A stretch of 58,272 nt of DNA from Actinomadura mexicana (GTDB lineage: Bacteria; Actinomycetota; Actinomycetes; Streptosporangiales; Streptosporangiaceae): NCBI RefSeq assembly GCF_900188105.1, contig NZ_FZNP01000028.1, positions 1 to 58,272 of the forward strand. Direction: 5' to 3'. Positions 7,651-16,732 of the stretch are shown here, one piece after another; the stretch's first letter is position 1; the number at the start of each line of letters is the position of its first letter. Below the pieces are notes generated by a model that was not told the origin of the DNA, made no database searches, and saw nothing but the letters and a program-made list of their open reading frames with translations. The translations under genes were made by a program, and so were the position numbers.

Positions 7651-8885
7651 CCGCGTGCCTTCCTGTCGGCGGCCGGTTCACGGGGCAGGCCGAGCACGCG
7701 CTCGGCGATGATGTTGCGCTGAATCTCGTTGGATCCGGCGTAGATGGTGTCGGAGCGGGAGAACAGGAACAGCCGCTGCCAGTCGTTCAGGTCGTAGGGC
7801 TGCGCCTTCGCGGACCCGCCGTCCGGGCCCGCTCCCGGCGCCCCGTCGGCGATGAGGCCGGCGGCGCCGAGGACGTCCATGGCCAGTTCGCCGAGCTCGC
7901 GGTGCCAGGTGCCCCAGACGAGCTTGGAGATGGACGACTCGGGGCCGGGCGCGCCCGCCGCGACGCCCGCCATGGTGCGCACCGCGTTCAGCCGCATGAT
8001 CTCCAGGCCCATGTAGGACCGGGTCAGCCGGTCGCGCACGAGGGGGTCGTCGATGGCGCCGGTGCGCCGGGCGAGGTCGGCGACGCCCTCGAACTCGCGC
8101 CGGAACCCCACCTGCTGGCCGAGCGTCGCGACGCCGCGCTCGAACCCGAGCGTCGCCATCGCGATCCTCCAGCCCTCGCCGGGCGCCCCGACGATGTTGC
8201 CGGCGTCGGTGCGGGCGCCGTCGAAGAACACCTCGTTGAACTCGGAGGTGCCGGTGAGCTGGACGATCGGCCGGATGTCCACGCCGTCCTGCCGCATCGG
8301 GACCAGCAGGTACGACAGGCCCTTGTGGCGGGACGACCCCGGTTCGGTGCGGCACACGGCGAAGCACCAGTCGGCTTCGAGGGCCAGCGACGTCCACACC
8401 TTCTGCCCGTCGACCAGCCAGTGGTCTCCGGCGAGTTCGGCGCGGGTCTGCACGTTGGCCAGGTCGGAGCCCGCGTTCGGCTCGGAGTAGCCCTGGCACC
8501 ACAGCTCCCGGGCCGCCACGATCGGCGGCAGGAAGCGGGCGCGCTGCTCGTCGGTGCCGAACGCGATGATCGTGGGCCCGAGCAGGTTCTCGCCGATGTG
8601 GTTGACCCGGGCGGGCCCGCCCGCGAGCGCGTACTCCTCGTGGAAGATCACCTGCTGCTCGACGGTGGCGCCGCGGCCGCCGTGCTCGCGGGGCCAGCCG
8701 ACGCACGTCCAGCCGGCGGCGGCCATGTGCCGCTCCCAGGCCAGCCGCTCCTCGAACGCCTCGTGCTCGCGGCCGGGGCCGCCGAGCCCGCGGGCGTGCG
8801 CGAACTCACCCGACAGGTTGCCCTGGAGCCAGTCGCGGACCTCGGCGCGGAAGGCCCGGTCCGCGGGGGACTCGTTCTGCTTCAC
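7647..8885 (-). CDS. fadE30: Acyl-CoA dehydrogenase FadE30
   Basis: A 412-residue acyl-CoA dehydrogenase. The N-terminal helical domain is followed by the middle beta-domain with QGYSEPNAGSDLANVQT and WTSLAL. The C-terminal helical domain has FGFERG-like LGFERGVATLGQQ and ends with YAGSNEIQRNIIAERVLGLP. Members of this type bind FAD and insert a 2,3 double bond. Synteny with kstR2, ipdF and fadA6 points to FadE30, which opens beta-oxidation of the HIP propionyl side chain. The usual partner fadD3 is not next to it here; a glycosyltransferase occupies that side. A palindrome lies ten bases before the start codon. Confidence 0.82.
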   Translation of the reverse strand: MKQNESPADRAFRAEVRDWLQGNLSGEFAHARGLGGPGREHEAFEERLAWERHMAAAGWTCVGWPREHGGRGATVEQQVIFHEEYALAGGPARVNHIGENLLGPTIIAFGTDEQRARFLPPIVAARELWCQGYSEPNAGSDLANVQTRAELAGDHWLVDGQKVWTSLALEADWCFAVCRTEPGSSRHKGLSYLLVPMRQDGVDIRPIVQLTGTSEFNEVFFDGARTDAGNIVGAPGEGWRIAMATLGFERGVATLGQQVGFRREFEGVADLARRTGAIDDPLVRDRLTRSYMGLEIMRLNAVRTMAGVAAGAPGPESSISKLVWGTWHRELGELAMDVLGAAGLIADGAPGAGPDGGSAKAQPYDLNDWQRLFLFSRSDTIYAGSNEIQRNIIAERVLGLPREPAADRKARG

Positions 8886-8895
8886 GACGCGAACT

Positions 8896-8913
8896 CTACC
8901 AAACAGTTGTTAG
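8896..8913 (-). promoter_or_regulatory. Imperfect palindrome before fadE30 (candidate KstR2/TetR operator)
   Basis: On the minus strand the 18 bases read CTAACAACTGTTTGGTAG, with symmetric positions CTA-n-CAA-n4-TTG-n-TAG. It covers the TAA stop of the upstream glycosyltransferase and ends ten bases before the fadE30 ATG. TetR regulators of fatty-acid and steroid genes often bind such CAA/TTG-centred sites. Binding by the KstR2 encoded nearby is inference. Confidence 0.5.
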
Positions 8914-10172
8914 AAAGAATCACCCCCCAGGGCGGGTTCGGCCTCCTGTGCCGCGACCCGGCCCGGGACCGGGGGCGCGGCCCGGTCCGGCGCGGGAGCC
9001 GGTGCGGCGGCCGCGAGCTCACGGTGGAGCAGGTCGAACAGCCGGTCCCACCGGGCGAGGACCGCGTCCGGGCGGAACCGCGGCACGGACGCGCGGGCCC
9101 CGGCCCCGAGCGCGCGGCGCAGCTCCGGGTCCTCGATGAGCCGGCCGAGCGCGGCGGCGAACGCGGTGACGTCGCCCGGTGCTGCCAGCAGGCCGTCCCG
9201 CCCGTCCTCGATCAGGGCCCGGACGCCCGGCGCGCAGTCGAACGCCACGGTGGGCAGCCCGTACGCCATGGCCTCCAGCACCGCCATCGGAAAGCCCTCG
9301 GCCCGCGAGGGCAGCGCGAACACCGACGCCTCGACGAGCGCCTCCTCGACGTCGGACACCACGCCCCGGAACTCCACGGAGCCGGACAGCCCGGCGGCGT
9401 CCGCCCTCGCCCACAGGTCCGCCTCGTCCGGGCCGCTGCCGTAGACGTGCAGCCGCCACCCCGGATGCCGTCCGGCGACGCGCTCCCACGCCTCCAGCAG
9501 CAGGTCCACGCCCTTCTCGTAGGCCAGGCGTCCGACGCAGGCGACGACGGGCAGGTCGAGCGTGGGATGCACGCTCGGCGTGATGTGCAGCGCGTTCGGG
9601 ATGTGGTCGACGTTGGTCATGCCGTCCCTGGCCCAGGCGTCGGCGTCCTCGGCGGTGAGCACGAGCATCCGGTCGGCTCGGGCGTAGTGCTCCTTGACCC
9701 GCCGGTACCGCGACGACCCGCGGGTCGCCTGGTAGGACTCGTGGCTCATGCCCACGACGCGCAGCCCGCAGGTGTCGGCGAGCCGCACCCACTCCATCGC
9801 CCACACCTGCGCCACGATGACGACCGCCCCCGGCCTCGCGGCGGCGAACAGCTCCGACAGGCGAGCCGCGCCGCGCCGCTGGGCGGCGCTCCGCCACAGG
9901 TCGCGGGCCCGCGCGGCCGGATCGAGCCGCTGCAGCGCCTTCCTCGGCCGCCACGCGAGGGCGGGCGCCCGCCACTCGCCGTGCAGCACCTCGACGGCGT
10001 AGGAGCCGTCGCGGCCGTGGTGGTACGGCTCCAGGCCCCGTGTGATGCCGACGAGGGTGACGCGGTCGCCGCGCCCGGCCAGCAGCCGCGCCATGTGGTG
10101 CGCCCACCGCTGGAGGCCGCCCATGTCGTCGGCGTTGTTGCACACGATGAAGACGTCACGCGGCGCGGCCAT
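8910..10172 (-). CDS. Glycosyltransferase family 4
   Basis: A 420-residue GT-B fold enzyme. The N-terminal domain has the glycine-rich NNADDMGGLQRWAHHMARLL. The C-terminal GT4 domain has VACVGRLAYEKGVDLLLEAW (about 215-234), HVYGSGPDE, and the E-x7-E nucleotide-sugar motif in SRAEGFPMAVLEAMAYGLP. It should move a sugar from an activated donor onto a cell-surface polymer. Its ATG lies inside the end of the large bifunctional transferase gene (17-bp overlap), so the two are one operon and probably build the same wall teichoic-acid-like polymer. The Ala/Pro-rich last 40 residues are probably disordered. Confidence 0.85.
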   Translation of the reverse strand: MAAPRDVFIVCNNADDMGGLQRWAHHMARLLAGRGDRVTLVGITRGLEPYHHGRDGSYAVEVLHGEWRAPALAWRPRKALQRLDPAARARDLWRSAAQRRGAARLSELFAAARPGAVVIVAQVWAMEWVRLADTCGLRVVGMSHESYQATRGSSRYRRVKEHYARADRMLVLTAEDADAWARDGMTNVDHIPNALHITPSVHPTLDLPVVACVGRLAYEKGVDLLLEAWERVAGRHPGWRLHVYGSGPDEADLWARADAAGLSGSVEFRGVVSDVEEALVEASVFALPSRAEGFPMAVLEAMAYGLPTVAFDCAPGVRALIEDGRDGLLAAPGDVTAFAAALGRLIEDPELRRALGAGARASVPRFRPDAVLARWDRLFDLLHRELAAAAPAPAPDRAAPPVPGRVAAQEAEPALGGDSF

Positions 10173-13047
10173 GGCGTTTCCCCCTCCTGCTCGGCGCGGC
10201 CGGGAAGTAGCGCTCCGCCACCGTCCTCGCGGCGGTGCCGCGGTCGTGCTCGCCGAAGCGCGCGGCGAACGCGCGGCGCCGCCCGGCGTGCTCGGCCTCG
10301 GCCCCGTCCAGGCCGGCGAGCGCGGCGACGAGCTCGTCCTCGGTGCGGGTGATCGGCCCGGGGGCGTGCCGCTCCAGGTCGAAGTAGCCGGTGGCGCGGT
10401 CCCTGCCGTCCGGGAGGTGCAGCACGATCGGCCGGTCGAGCAGGGCGAAGTCGAACATGATCGAGGAGTGGTCGGTGACGAGCGCGTCCGCCAGCAGCAG
10501 GAGCGGCGTCACGTCGGGCACCGCGCCGACGTCCCGCATGACCGCGCGGGCGCCCGGCGGCACGTTCGCCCGGCACAGGTAGTGGGGCCGGACGAGCAGG
10601 ACGTACTCCTCCCCCAGCTCCTGCGCGAAGACCGCCGGATCCACGGGCGCGTCCAGGAGCCGGACGGGGCGCCCCTTCGGCCCGGTGACGTACGTGGGCG
10701 CGTACAGGACGGCGCGGCGCCCGTCGTCCAGGCCGAGCGCGTCGCGCAGGGAAGCGACCTCGGCGGCCAGCTCCGGATCGCCGGCCACCCCGTTGACCAG
10801 GGGGTCGTTGCGGGGGTATCCCACCGGGAGCAGCTCGGAGCGGACGCCGAGGCCGCTGCAGAGCGTCTCGGTGTCGTGCCCGGAGCGCACCAGGAAGCAG
10901 TCGAAGCGCGCCACCATCCGCCGCAGCCGCGCCTGGTCGCCGGCGGGGCCCGACTTCAACCGCGGCTGGTCCAGCCCCATCAGCTTGAACGCCGACCCGT
11001 GCCAGGTCTGGATGTAGGTGGTCTCGGGACGCTTGCGCAGCCGGTCCGGGAAGCCCTGGTTGTCGATCCAGAACTGCGCCCGCGCGAGCGCCAGGTAGTA
11101 CGCCCATGATCCGCGCTTGACGAGCCGGGCGTCGTCCGGGAACCCCGCGGGGGACGACGCGTACGACCACACCGCCGTCACCGGGCGGCCGGACCTGCGC
11201 AGCTCCCGGTAGATGTACTTCGGGTTGTCGGAGTAGTGGCGGCCGAGCTGGCTCTCGAAGACCGCCAGGCCGGTCCGGACGGGCAGCCGGCTCAGCACCC
11301 GGTTGAACACGACGATCTTGGTGTTCCGGCCGGTCAGCGTCCGGCGCACCGAACTGTGCAGCCCCCGGACCCGCCGCCGGGCCAGCCGTACCGGCCGGGA
11401 CAGGGCGGCGCGGCGCGCGACGGCGCGGGTGAGCCGCGCCCACGGGCTCCCCGTCTCCAGGGCGAACGCCAGGTGCCCTCCCTCGGTGACGTACGAGCGG
11501 AGCCGGTCCCCCGCGAACCGCGTCAGCCGCGGCCGGACGGGCAGCGCGACGCCGCCGAGCGGCGGCGAACCGCGGCCCTCACCGAGCCGGGTGACCACCT
11601 CCTCGCCGTCCACCCGGATGCGCAGCCGCACGTCCCAGACGGGGTCGACGAACCCGAAAGGGCGGATCCTCTGGGCGGGGCCGAACTCGGCCAGCCAGGT
11701 GAGCCGGTCGCCCTCGTGCCGGACGGATGCGCGGACCCGCCCCCTTCCCGAGCGGCGGCGCCGGTCGCGGAACTCCAGCGTCCCGGCCAGCCCTGCATCC
11801 CGCGGGATCCGCCCCAGCGGGTTCAGCACGTATCCGGCCATGAGCACGCGGTCGCCGCGCGTCTCCAGCCGCGTGACGGTGTTCGCCGGGCGCAGCTCCC
11901 GGAGGGGCCGCACGTGGAAGCCGAAGGCCGTGACGTCCAGGACGCGGCGGCCGAGCGTGCCGCGCGGGCGCCCGGCCCCCCAGTAGACGCGCCCGTCCCG
12001 CTCCACGAGGCGGGCGCGCAGCTCGGGACGCTTCACGGGGTCGTACTCGGCGGCGGCGAGCGCCCCCGCGTGGTCGCCCTCGCGGATCAGGTGCGCGGCG
12101 ATCGCGGGCAGCGGGTTGGCCTGCTCGAAGACCCGCGGGTCCAGCTCGGCCAGGTAGGCGGCGGCCAGGTCGAGGAAGCGCGCCTGGAGGGCGGGGTCGC
12201 GGTCGCGCAGCTCGCGCAGGTACAGCACCAGGTCGTGGTTGACGAACTTGACGTCCTTGGCCCGCTGCAGGTCGTAGGCGCCGCGCAGCGCGAAGAGCAT
12301 GTCGATGCGGCGGTGGATCTCCAGCCGGTCGGCGAAGTTGGCCAGCTCGGCGCGCCGGTTGGAGATCGACGGCGCCGGCGTCCGCTCCTTGACCAGCCAG
12401 TTGTAGACGCGGTGCGGGATGAGGGCGGTCCGTCCCGCCTCCAGGTAGGCCTCGGCGGTGAACAGGAGGTCCTCGTAGTGCAGCCGCTCGACGAACCGCA
12501 GCCCGTGCTCCTCCAGGAAGCCGCGCCGGTACGCCTTGTTGGTCGAGAGGGTGTCGTAGAGGAGATCCGGGTTCTCGCTCAGCGACTCGTAGACGACGCT
12601 GTGCCGGTAGAGCCACGGATACCAGGGGCGGATCCGCCCCTTGGCGCCCTCGGGCAGGTCGAGGAAGATCCGGTCGCAGAGCCCCGAGACCATGTCGGCG
12701 CCGGTGTCCTCGCCGGCGGCGAGGAGGTTCAGGCAGGCGTGCCGGTCCAGCAGGTCGTCGCTGTCGAGGAACATCACGTACCGGCCGGTGGACGCCTCGA
12801 TCCCGGTGTTGCGGGGGCGGCCGCACCCGCCGGAGTTGGACGGCAGATGGACGGCCCGGACCCGTCCGGGATGGGCCGCGGCGAGCCGGTCGGCGGCCTC
12901 GCCCGTGCCGTCGGTGCTCGCGTCGTCGACGATCAGCGTCTCGACGCCGCCCAGCGACTGCGCCAGCGTCGAGGCCACCGCCCGCGGAAGCCTCCGCGCG
13001 TCGTTGTAGGCGATCACCACCACGCTGACATCCGGGCGCACCGCCAT
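10156..13047 (-). CDS. Bifunctional glycosyltransferase 2 / CDP-glycerol glycerophosphotransferase
   Basis: About 963 residues. The N-terminal GT2 domain (first ~230) shows VSVVVIAYNDARRLPRAVAS, DDASTDGTGE and the DXD-like MFLDSDD. A middle beta-rich segment (~380-560) follows. The C-terminal ~400 residues match the TagF-like CDP-glycerol glycerophosphotransferase domain: TYIQTWHGSAFKLMG, VLYAPTY, and LVTDHSSIMFDFALLDRPI. Such proteins polymerise glycerol phosphate and glycosylate it to make teichoic acids. I placed the start at the ATG at 13047 because GGAGG lies nine bases upstream; the frame is open to 13113. Glycerol phosphate polymers are known wall components in Actinomadura relatives. 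Confidence 0.88.
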   Translation of the reverse strand: MAVRPDVSVVVIAYNDARRLPRAVASTLAQSLGGVETLIVDDASTDGTGEAADRLAAAHPGRVRAVHLPSNSGGCGRPRNTGIEASTGRYVMFLDSDDLLDRHACLNLLAAGEDTGADMVSGLCDRIFLDLPEGAKGRIRPWYPWLYRHSVVYESLSENPDLLYDTLSTNKAYRRGFLEEHGLRFVERLHYEDLLFTAEAYLEAGRTALIPHRVYNWLVKERTPAPSISNRRAELANFADRLEIHRRIDMLFALRGAYDLQRAKDVKFVNHDLVLYLRELRDRDPALQARFLDLAAAYLAELDPRVFEQANPLPAIAAHLIREGDHAGALAAAEYDPVKRPELRARLVERDGRVYWGAGRPRGTLGRRVLDVTAFGFHVRPLRELRPANTVTRLETRGDRVLMAGYVLNPLGRIPRDAGLAGTLEFRDRRRRSGRGRVRASVRHEGDRLTWLAEFGPAQRIRPFGFVDPVWDVRLRIRVDGEEVVTRLGEGRGSPPLGGVALPVRPRLTRFAGDRLRSYVTEGGHLAFALETGSPWARLTRAVARRAALSRPVRLARRRVRGLHSSVRRTLTGRNTKIVVFNRVLSRLPVRTGLAVFESQLGRHYSDNPKYIYRELRRSGRPVTAVWSYASSPAGFPDDARLVKRGSWAYYLALARAQFWIDNQGFPDRLRKRPETTYIQTWHGSAFKLMGLDQPRLKSGPAGDQARLRRMVARFDCFLVRSGHDTETLCSGLGVRSELLPVGYPRNDPLVNGVAGDPELAAEVASLRDALGLDDGRRAVLYAPTYVTGPKGRPVRLLDAPVDPAVFAQELGEEYVLLVRPHYLCRANVPPGARAVMRDVGAVPDVTPLLLLADALVTDHSSIMFDFALLDRPIVLHLPDGRDRATGYFDLERHAPGPITRTEDELVAALAGLDGAEAEHAGRRRAFAARFGEHDRGTAARTVAERYFPAAPSRRGKRHGRAA

Positions 13048-13188
13048 GGGCATCCCCCTCCGCAGACTCCGGCGTGCTGGATTCCTTTCCAGGAACTCCG
13101 CACTGAGGTCCAAGAGGGATCAAAGGCTGTCAACGCTTAGCATTACCCACCGTCCGCGGAGGCATTGGGCACAACACCCGGAACGCCA

Positions 13189-13219
13189 GAAGGCGCCCGG
13201 CGGGAGGCCGGGCGCCTTC
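13189..13219 (-). terminator. Strong hairpin after the CHAP gene
   Basis: A perfect 13-bp stem (GAAGGCGCCCGGC at 13189-13201 with GCCGGGCGCCTTC at 13207-13219) and a five-base loop lie 33 bases beyond the stop of the CHAP gene. It sits before the glycosyltransferase operon. There is no long U-run, as is common in this GC range. Confidence 0.85.
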
Positions 13220-13251
13220 GCGGAGCGTGCGCCTTCTCGGACGGCGCCGCG

Positions 13252-14019
13252 TCAGCGGGCGTAGTCGGGGTAGCCGTAGCCGACGACCTGCGACTTGTCG
13301 CGGACCTTCTTCTGCACCGCGTTGTCGGTGTTGCCCTCGATGGTGGTGATGCTGCCGTCACCGTTGTCCTTGACGACGATGCCGACGTGGTCGATGTCGC
13401 CGATGTCGGCCTTCGAGCCGTCCTGCCAGTCGTAGAACACCACCGCGCCCGGCTTGGCGGTGTGGCCCCAGCGGTCGGTCTGCTTGAACCAGCTGGCGTG
13501 CTGGACGGTGTAGGCGTCCCAGCCCATGTTCTTGACGCCGGTCTGGGCGCCGAGCCAGGAGACGAACATGTTGCACCACTGGGCGCCGTTGTACTCCTTG
13601 ACCGAGAAGCCGCCGTCGCGCTTGGCGGTGGCCTTCGCCTGCGGGGTCGAGACGTACCACTTGTGGTACTTGGTCTCGCCGCCCTTGCCCTCGTGGATGC
13701 CGACCTGCTTCTGCGCCAGCTTGATCACTTCAGCGGGCTTGACGGCGTGCGGGGGGACCTTGAAGCCCTCCCGCCGCGCCTCGGCCGCGGCGTTCCGGGC
13801 CTTCACCGTCTTGCCCCGGGAGGACTCGTGCGCGGCGGTGCCCTGCTCGGCGACCACCGCCGTGTTGCCGGAGGTGTCGGCGACCGCGCGGCCGCCGGCG
13901 AGGGGGTTGACCACCGAGAGCCCGACCGCGCCCGCCAGGACCGCGCCTACGGCGACGCCGACGGCCTTGTCCTCGGGCGTGAGGCGGTTGAGCGAAAGTC
14001 GATCGAAAAGACCGGACAT
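13252..14019 (-). CDS. Secreted CHAP-domain cell-wall hydrolase
   Basis: A 255-residue protein with a membrane-spanning/signal segment at about 20-42 (AVGVAVGAVLAGAVGLSVVN). A CHAP amidase/endopeptidase domain begins near 95: catalytic Cys149 in AQWCNMF, His211 in DIDHVGIV, and Glu228/Asn230 in TTIEGNTD. It should cleave peptide bonds of peptidoglycan outside the cell. I chose the ATG at 14019 because AAGGAG lies nine bases upstream; the frame is open to 14310. The upstream leader is a c-di-AMP riboswitch, so expression should fall when c-di-AMP is high, as known for wall hydrolases in actinomycetes. Confidence 0.88.
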   Translation of the reverse strand: MSGLFDRLSLNRLTPEDKAVGVAVGAVLAGAVGLSVVNPLAGGRAVADTSGNTAVVAEQGTAAHESSRGKTVKARNAAAEARREGFKVPPHAVKPAEVIKLAQKQVGIHEGKGGETKYHKWYVSTPQAKATAKRDGGFSVKEYNGAQWCNMFVSWLGAQTGVKNMGWDAYTVQHASWFKQTDRWGHTAKPGAVVFYDWQDGSKADIGDIDHVGIVVKDNGDGSITTIEGNTDNAVQKKVRDKSQVVGYGYPDYAR

Positions 14020-14044
14020 GCAGGGAATCTCCTTGTCTTCCATG

Positions 14045-14165
14045 GCGCCTACCGGGTTAGCTGACGGATTCGGGCATGGAAGAGCCCTACGGCGCGACTC
14101 TCGGGCGCGCCGATTCACCCCAGAAACGTGGGTCCCCGGCTCCGTTCCGGTCGCACTGACCGGAC
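14045..14165 (-). promoter_or_regulatory. Cyclic di-AMP riboswitch (ydaO-yuaA type)
   Basis: On the minus strand, just before the CHAP gene, the conserved ydaO-yuaA blocks occur in order: AGCCGGGGACCCA, then TGGGGTGAAT, then AGGGCTCTTCC, then CCGAATCCGTCAGCTAACC followed by CGGTAGGCG. The last block ends about ten bases before the AAGGAG ribosome site of the gene. This class binds c-di-AMP and normally turns off wall-hydrolase genes (RpfA/NlpC-type) in actinobacteria. Boundaries are approximate. Confidence 0.9.
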
Positions 14166-14653
14166 GGACTCGGCCTCGCACCGCGCGAGCGGTGCCGGTA
14201 TCGGATGTCTCGCTGACAGATCTTGATGAGGGGGCGCGCGTCGATTGGCGCGCATCGCGTGCGGATTCCGCTCCGCGATCCTCGGCCGCGCATGGTGCGG
14301 CCGGCGGCAACGCATGGGACGCGTTGCGTGATTCGGAACCGAAGGTACCAACCTTCTCAAGAAAAGCAAACCAGGCATAAAGTAAAGTCTTGCCTGCTCA
14401 AGGCCCTTCCAAGGGACTCTCAACACCGGGACGGCACCGCGTCTTCCCGATCTTTGCCGAGGTGCCCCTCACCCCCTTGCCCGCCGTACTTACCGGCCCT
14501 TCGGGAAAAGGTAAAGAAGATCGAAATGAGGCCGGCCGGCGCTCCCGGCCCGAGGCGCCCGCCGCCCCGCCGCACCTCCGAATGAGGTGCACGTCACACC
14601 CGGCGATCCTTCGCTGGTCAGGCGTGCCGTTCGTCACCGCGAGGGCCGCGCGG
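14166..14653. other. Long untranslated region between riboswitch and phosphatase gene
   Basis: About 490 bases without a credible gene. The CHAP promoter and the 5' part of its leader must lie here, on the minus strand upstream of the riboswitch. The part near 14340-14400 is unusually AT-rich for this genome (for example AAGAAAAGCAAACC) and is the likeliest promoter or enhancer stretch. Open frames here have no ribosome sites and biased codon use is absent. Confidence 0.5.
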
Positions 14654-16549
14654 TCACTCCACGTGGATGGCGAAGAGCGTGGTGTCGTCCGCCGCCCGGT
14701 CGTGCTCCATGTGCGCCAGCACCTCGTCCAGCACCCGGTCGGGACGCGTGGAGCAGTCCTGCAGGATGTGGGTCAGTCGGACGATCCGCTCGTCCAGATC
14801 CGCGTCCCTGCGCTCCACCAGGCCGTCGGTGTAGAGGAAGAGCATGTCGCCCGAGTTGAGCCCGGTGGTGATCGTCGTGTACTCCCAGCCGGGCATGGCG
14901 CCGAGCATCGGGTCGCGGACCACCTCCAGCGGAGTCGCCCGGCCGTCCCGGACCAGGATCGGCGGCGGATGGCCCGCGCACGTCCACTCCAGGACGTGCC
15001 GGGACGGGTCGTAGTGGGCGACGATGGCGGTGCCCGTCGCGGGCGGGTCCATGGCGCCGATCAGGTCGTTCAGCCAGCCGACCAGCCGTCCCGCCCGCTC
15101 CCCCGTGCAGGCGAGGCCCAGCAGGCCGTTCCGGGTCCGCGCCATCGCCGCCGCCGCGGGCAGCCCGTGCCCGGCCGCGTCCCCGATGGCGAGCATCGCC
15201 CGCCCGTCCTGCAGGGCGCGGGTCGCGAACCAGTCGCCGCCGATGCGGGCCGTGCTCTCCGCCGCCATGCTGCGGATCGAGGTGCACAGGCCAGGAAGCT
15301 GCTCCACCTCGTCCTCGTCCGGCAGGATGGCCCGCCGCAGCGTCACCGCAACGCGCCGCTCCTGCGCCGTCCGCGCCTGCTGGCGCAGCATCTGCCGCCG
15401 GGTCTCGGCCAGCGCGCGCTCCACCCCGCGCCGCCTGGTGATGTCCTGCGAGACGATGTTGATCGAGACGGGCAGTCCGGACTCGCCGAGCACGGGCTCG
15501 GCGAACACCCACAGGTGCCGGGGCGTCCCGTCGTGGCTGATCACGCGGTGCTCCGCCTCGACCGGTTCGCGGCGCGAGAACATCGTCTGGACGGCCTCCT
15601 CGACCAGCGGCAGGTCGTCGTCGGCCACGACCTTCGGCAGGTCGTGCGGCATCGGTGGCACCTCGTCGGGCGCGAGACCGTAGTTGGCCAGCATCTGCGG
15701 CGTCCAGTCCGCCTCCCCGGTCGCCAGGTCCCACTCCCCGAACCCGATCAGGGCGAGCCGCTCGACCCGCTCCAGCCGCCGCGCGATGCGGTCCTCGGCC
15801 AGGTGGTACCGCCAGGTCACGCAGACGCCGGTCGGCACCCGCACGCACCGCACGCTCATCCGCGAGGAGCGGGACAGGCCGCGCTGAGCGGTCGAGTACT
15901 GGATCGAGGAACGGTCCAACCGCGTCCCGGACTCCAGAACCCCGACGTAGTCGTCGAACAGCCCGCTGAGCACCGCCCCCGGGTCCGTCCGCAAGAGCCG
16001 CAGCCCGGTCAGCTCCTCCCTGCCCCGCCCGAACATGTCCTTGGCGACGCCGTTGAGCTCGGCGAACAGGAAGTCGACCACGTTGCCATCCGGCCCCCGC
16101 ACCGGAACCAGATGGGCTGCGGAGTCGAGCGCCCCCTCCAGCACCGCCGTCGCCGCCGGATCGTCGGGCACCCGCGCGAGGACCTCCACGTCCCCCGCGG
16201 TGTCCTCGGCCGTGACGCGGCGCAGCACACCCTCGGCCTCCGACAGGACGATCTGGCGCTCCGCGGGGACCTCCTCGGCGCGCGGCGCGGAGGAGGCCCC
16301 CGCCGCCACGGCCCCCACCGGCCCGCCGCCCCCATCCTTGACCAGCAGCGACGCCGCCTCGGCCATCTCGATGTCCAGGTCGCGCGCGAGCCAGATCAGG
16401 TGCTGCAGGGCCTCGCCCGGCGGGACGCCGAGACGGCGGGCCAGCACGACCCGCGCCTCCGCGAGGACCGCACGGTCGTGCGCGGCTCCCCGCAGGTCCT
16501 CCACGTCCGCAACGTGCACCCCGGGCTGGGTGCCCCCCGATTCCGCCAA
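14654..16549 (-). CDS. ANTAR-PAS-PAS-PP2C (SpoIIE-type) phosphatase
   Basis: A 631-residue signalling protein. Residues about 28-72 (AVLAEARVVLARRLGVPPG...) look like an ANTAR RNA-binding helix bundle. Two PAS-like regions follow (about 130-240 and 265-390; the second has FGEWDLATG and ends with INIVSQDITRRR). The C-terminal SpoIIE/PP2C phosphatase domain (about 400-631) has IGGDWFATRALQDGRAMLAI, DAAGHGLPAAAAMA and LFLYTDGLVERRD with the metal-binding Asp residues. Such proteins usually dephosphorylate anti-anti-sigma factors. No cognate anti-sigma gene is adjacent. An ANTAR domain fused to a PP2C phosphatase is a known but uncommon actinobacterial layout. Confidence 0.85.
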   Translation of the reverse strand: MAESGGTQPGVHVADVEDLRGAAHDRAVLAEARVVLARRLGVPPGEALQHLIWLARDLDIEMAEAASLLVKDGGGGPVGAVAAGASSAPRAEEVPAERQIVLSEAEGVLRRVTAEDTAGDVEVLARVPDDPAATAVLEGALDSAAHLVPVRGPDGNVVDFLFAELNGVAKDMFGRGREELTGLRLLRTDPGAVLSGLFDDYVGVLESGTRLDRSSIQYSTAQRGLSRSSRMSVRCVRVPTGVCVTWRYHLAEDRIARRLERVERLALIGFGEWDLATGEADWTPQMLANYGLAPDEVPPMPHDLPKVVADDDLPLVEEAVQTMFSRREPVEAEHRVISHDGTPRHLWVFAEPVLGESGLPVSINIVSQDITRRRGVERALAETRRQMLRQQARTAQERRVAVTLRRAILPDEDEVEQLPGLCTSIRSMAAESTARIGGDWFATRALQDGRAMLAIGDAAGHGLPAAAAMARTRNGLLGLACTGERAGRLVGWLNDLIGAMDPPATGTAIVAHYDPSRHVLEWTCAGHPPPILVRDGRATPLEVVRDPMLGAMPGWEYTTITTGLNSGDMLFLYTDGLVERRDADLDERIVRLTHILQDCSTRPDRVLDEVLAHMEHDRAADDTTLFAIHVE

Positions 16550-16732
16550 CCCTGTCCCCCGTTCGGCGTCACCTGCCCCTGGGAGAAAGAAGCTACATAC
16601 GTCAGCGAGGGACTATTCACCCATCGCCGGGCAAAGAGTCCTGATCTTTGCCCGGGTTTTCCGTTCGCGCCCCAACTCGACCGCTTCGGTGACCATCTCA
16701 AGACGAACCGCTTCCACGTCTTGTGACCCGCG

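Noticed and set aside
11236..13140. A 634-residue plus-strand open frame opposite the bifunctional transferase
   Set aside because: It has no recognisable domain and mirrors the complementary codons of the real gene.
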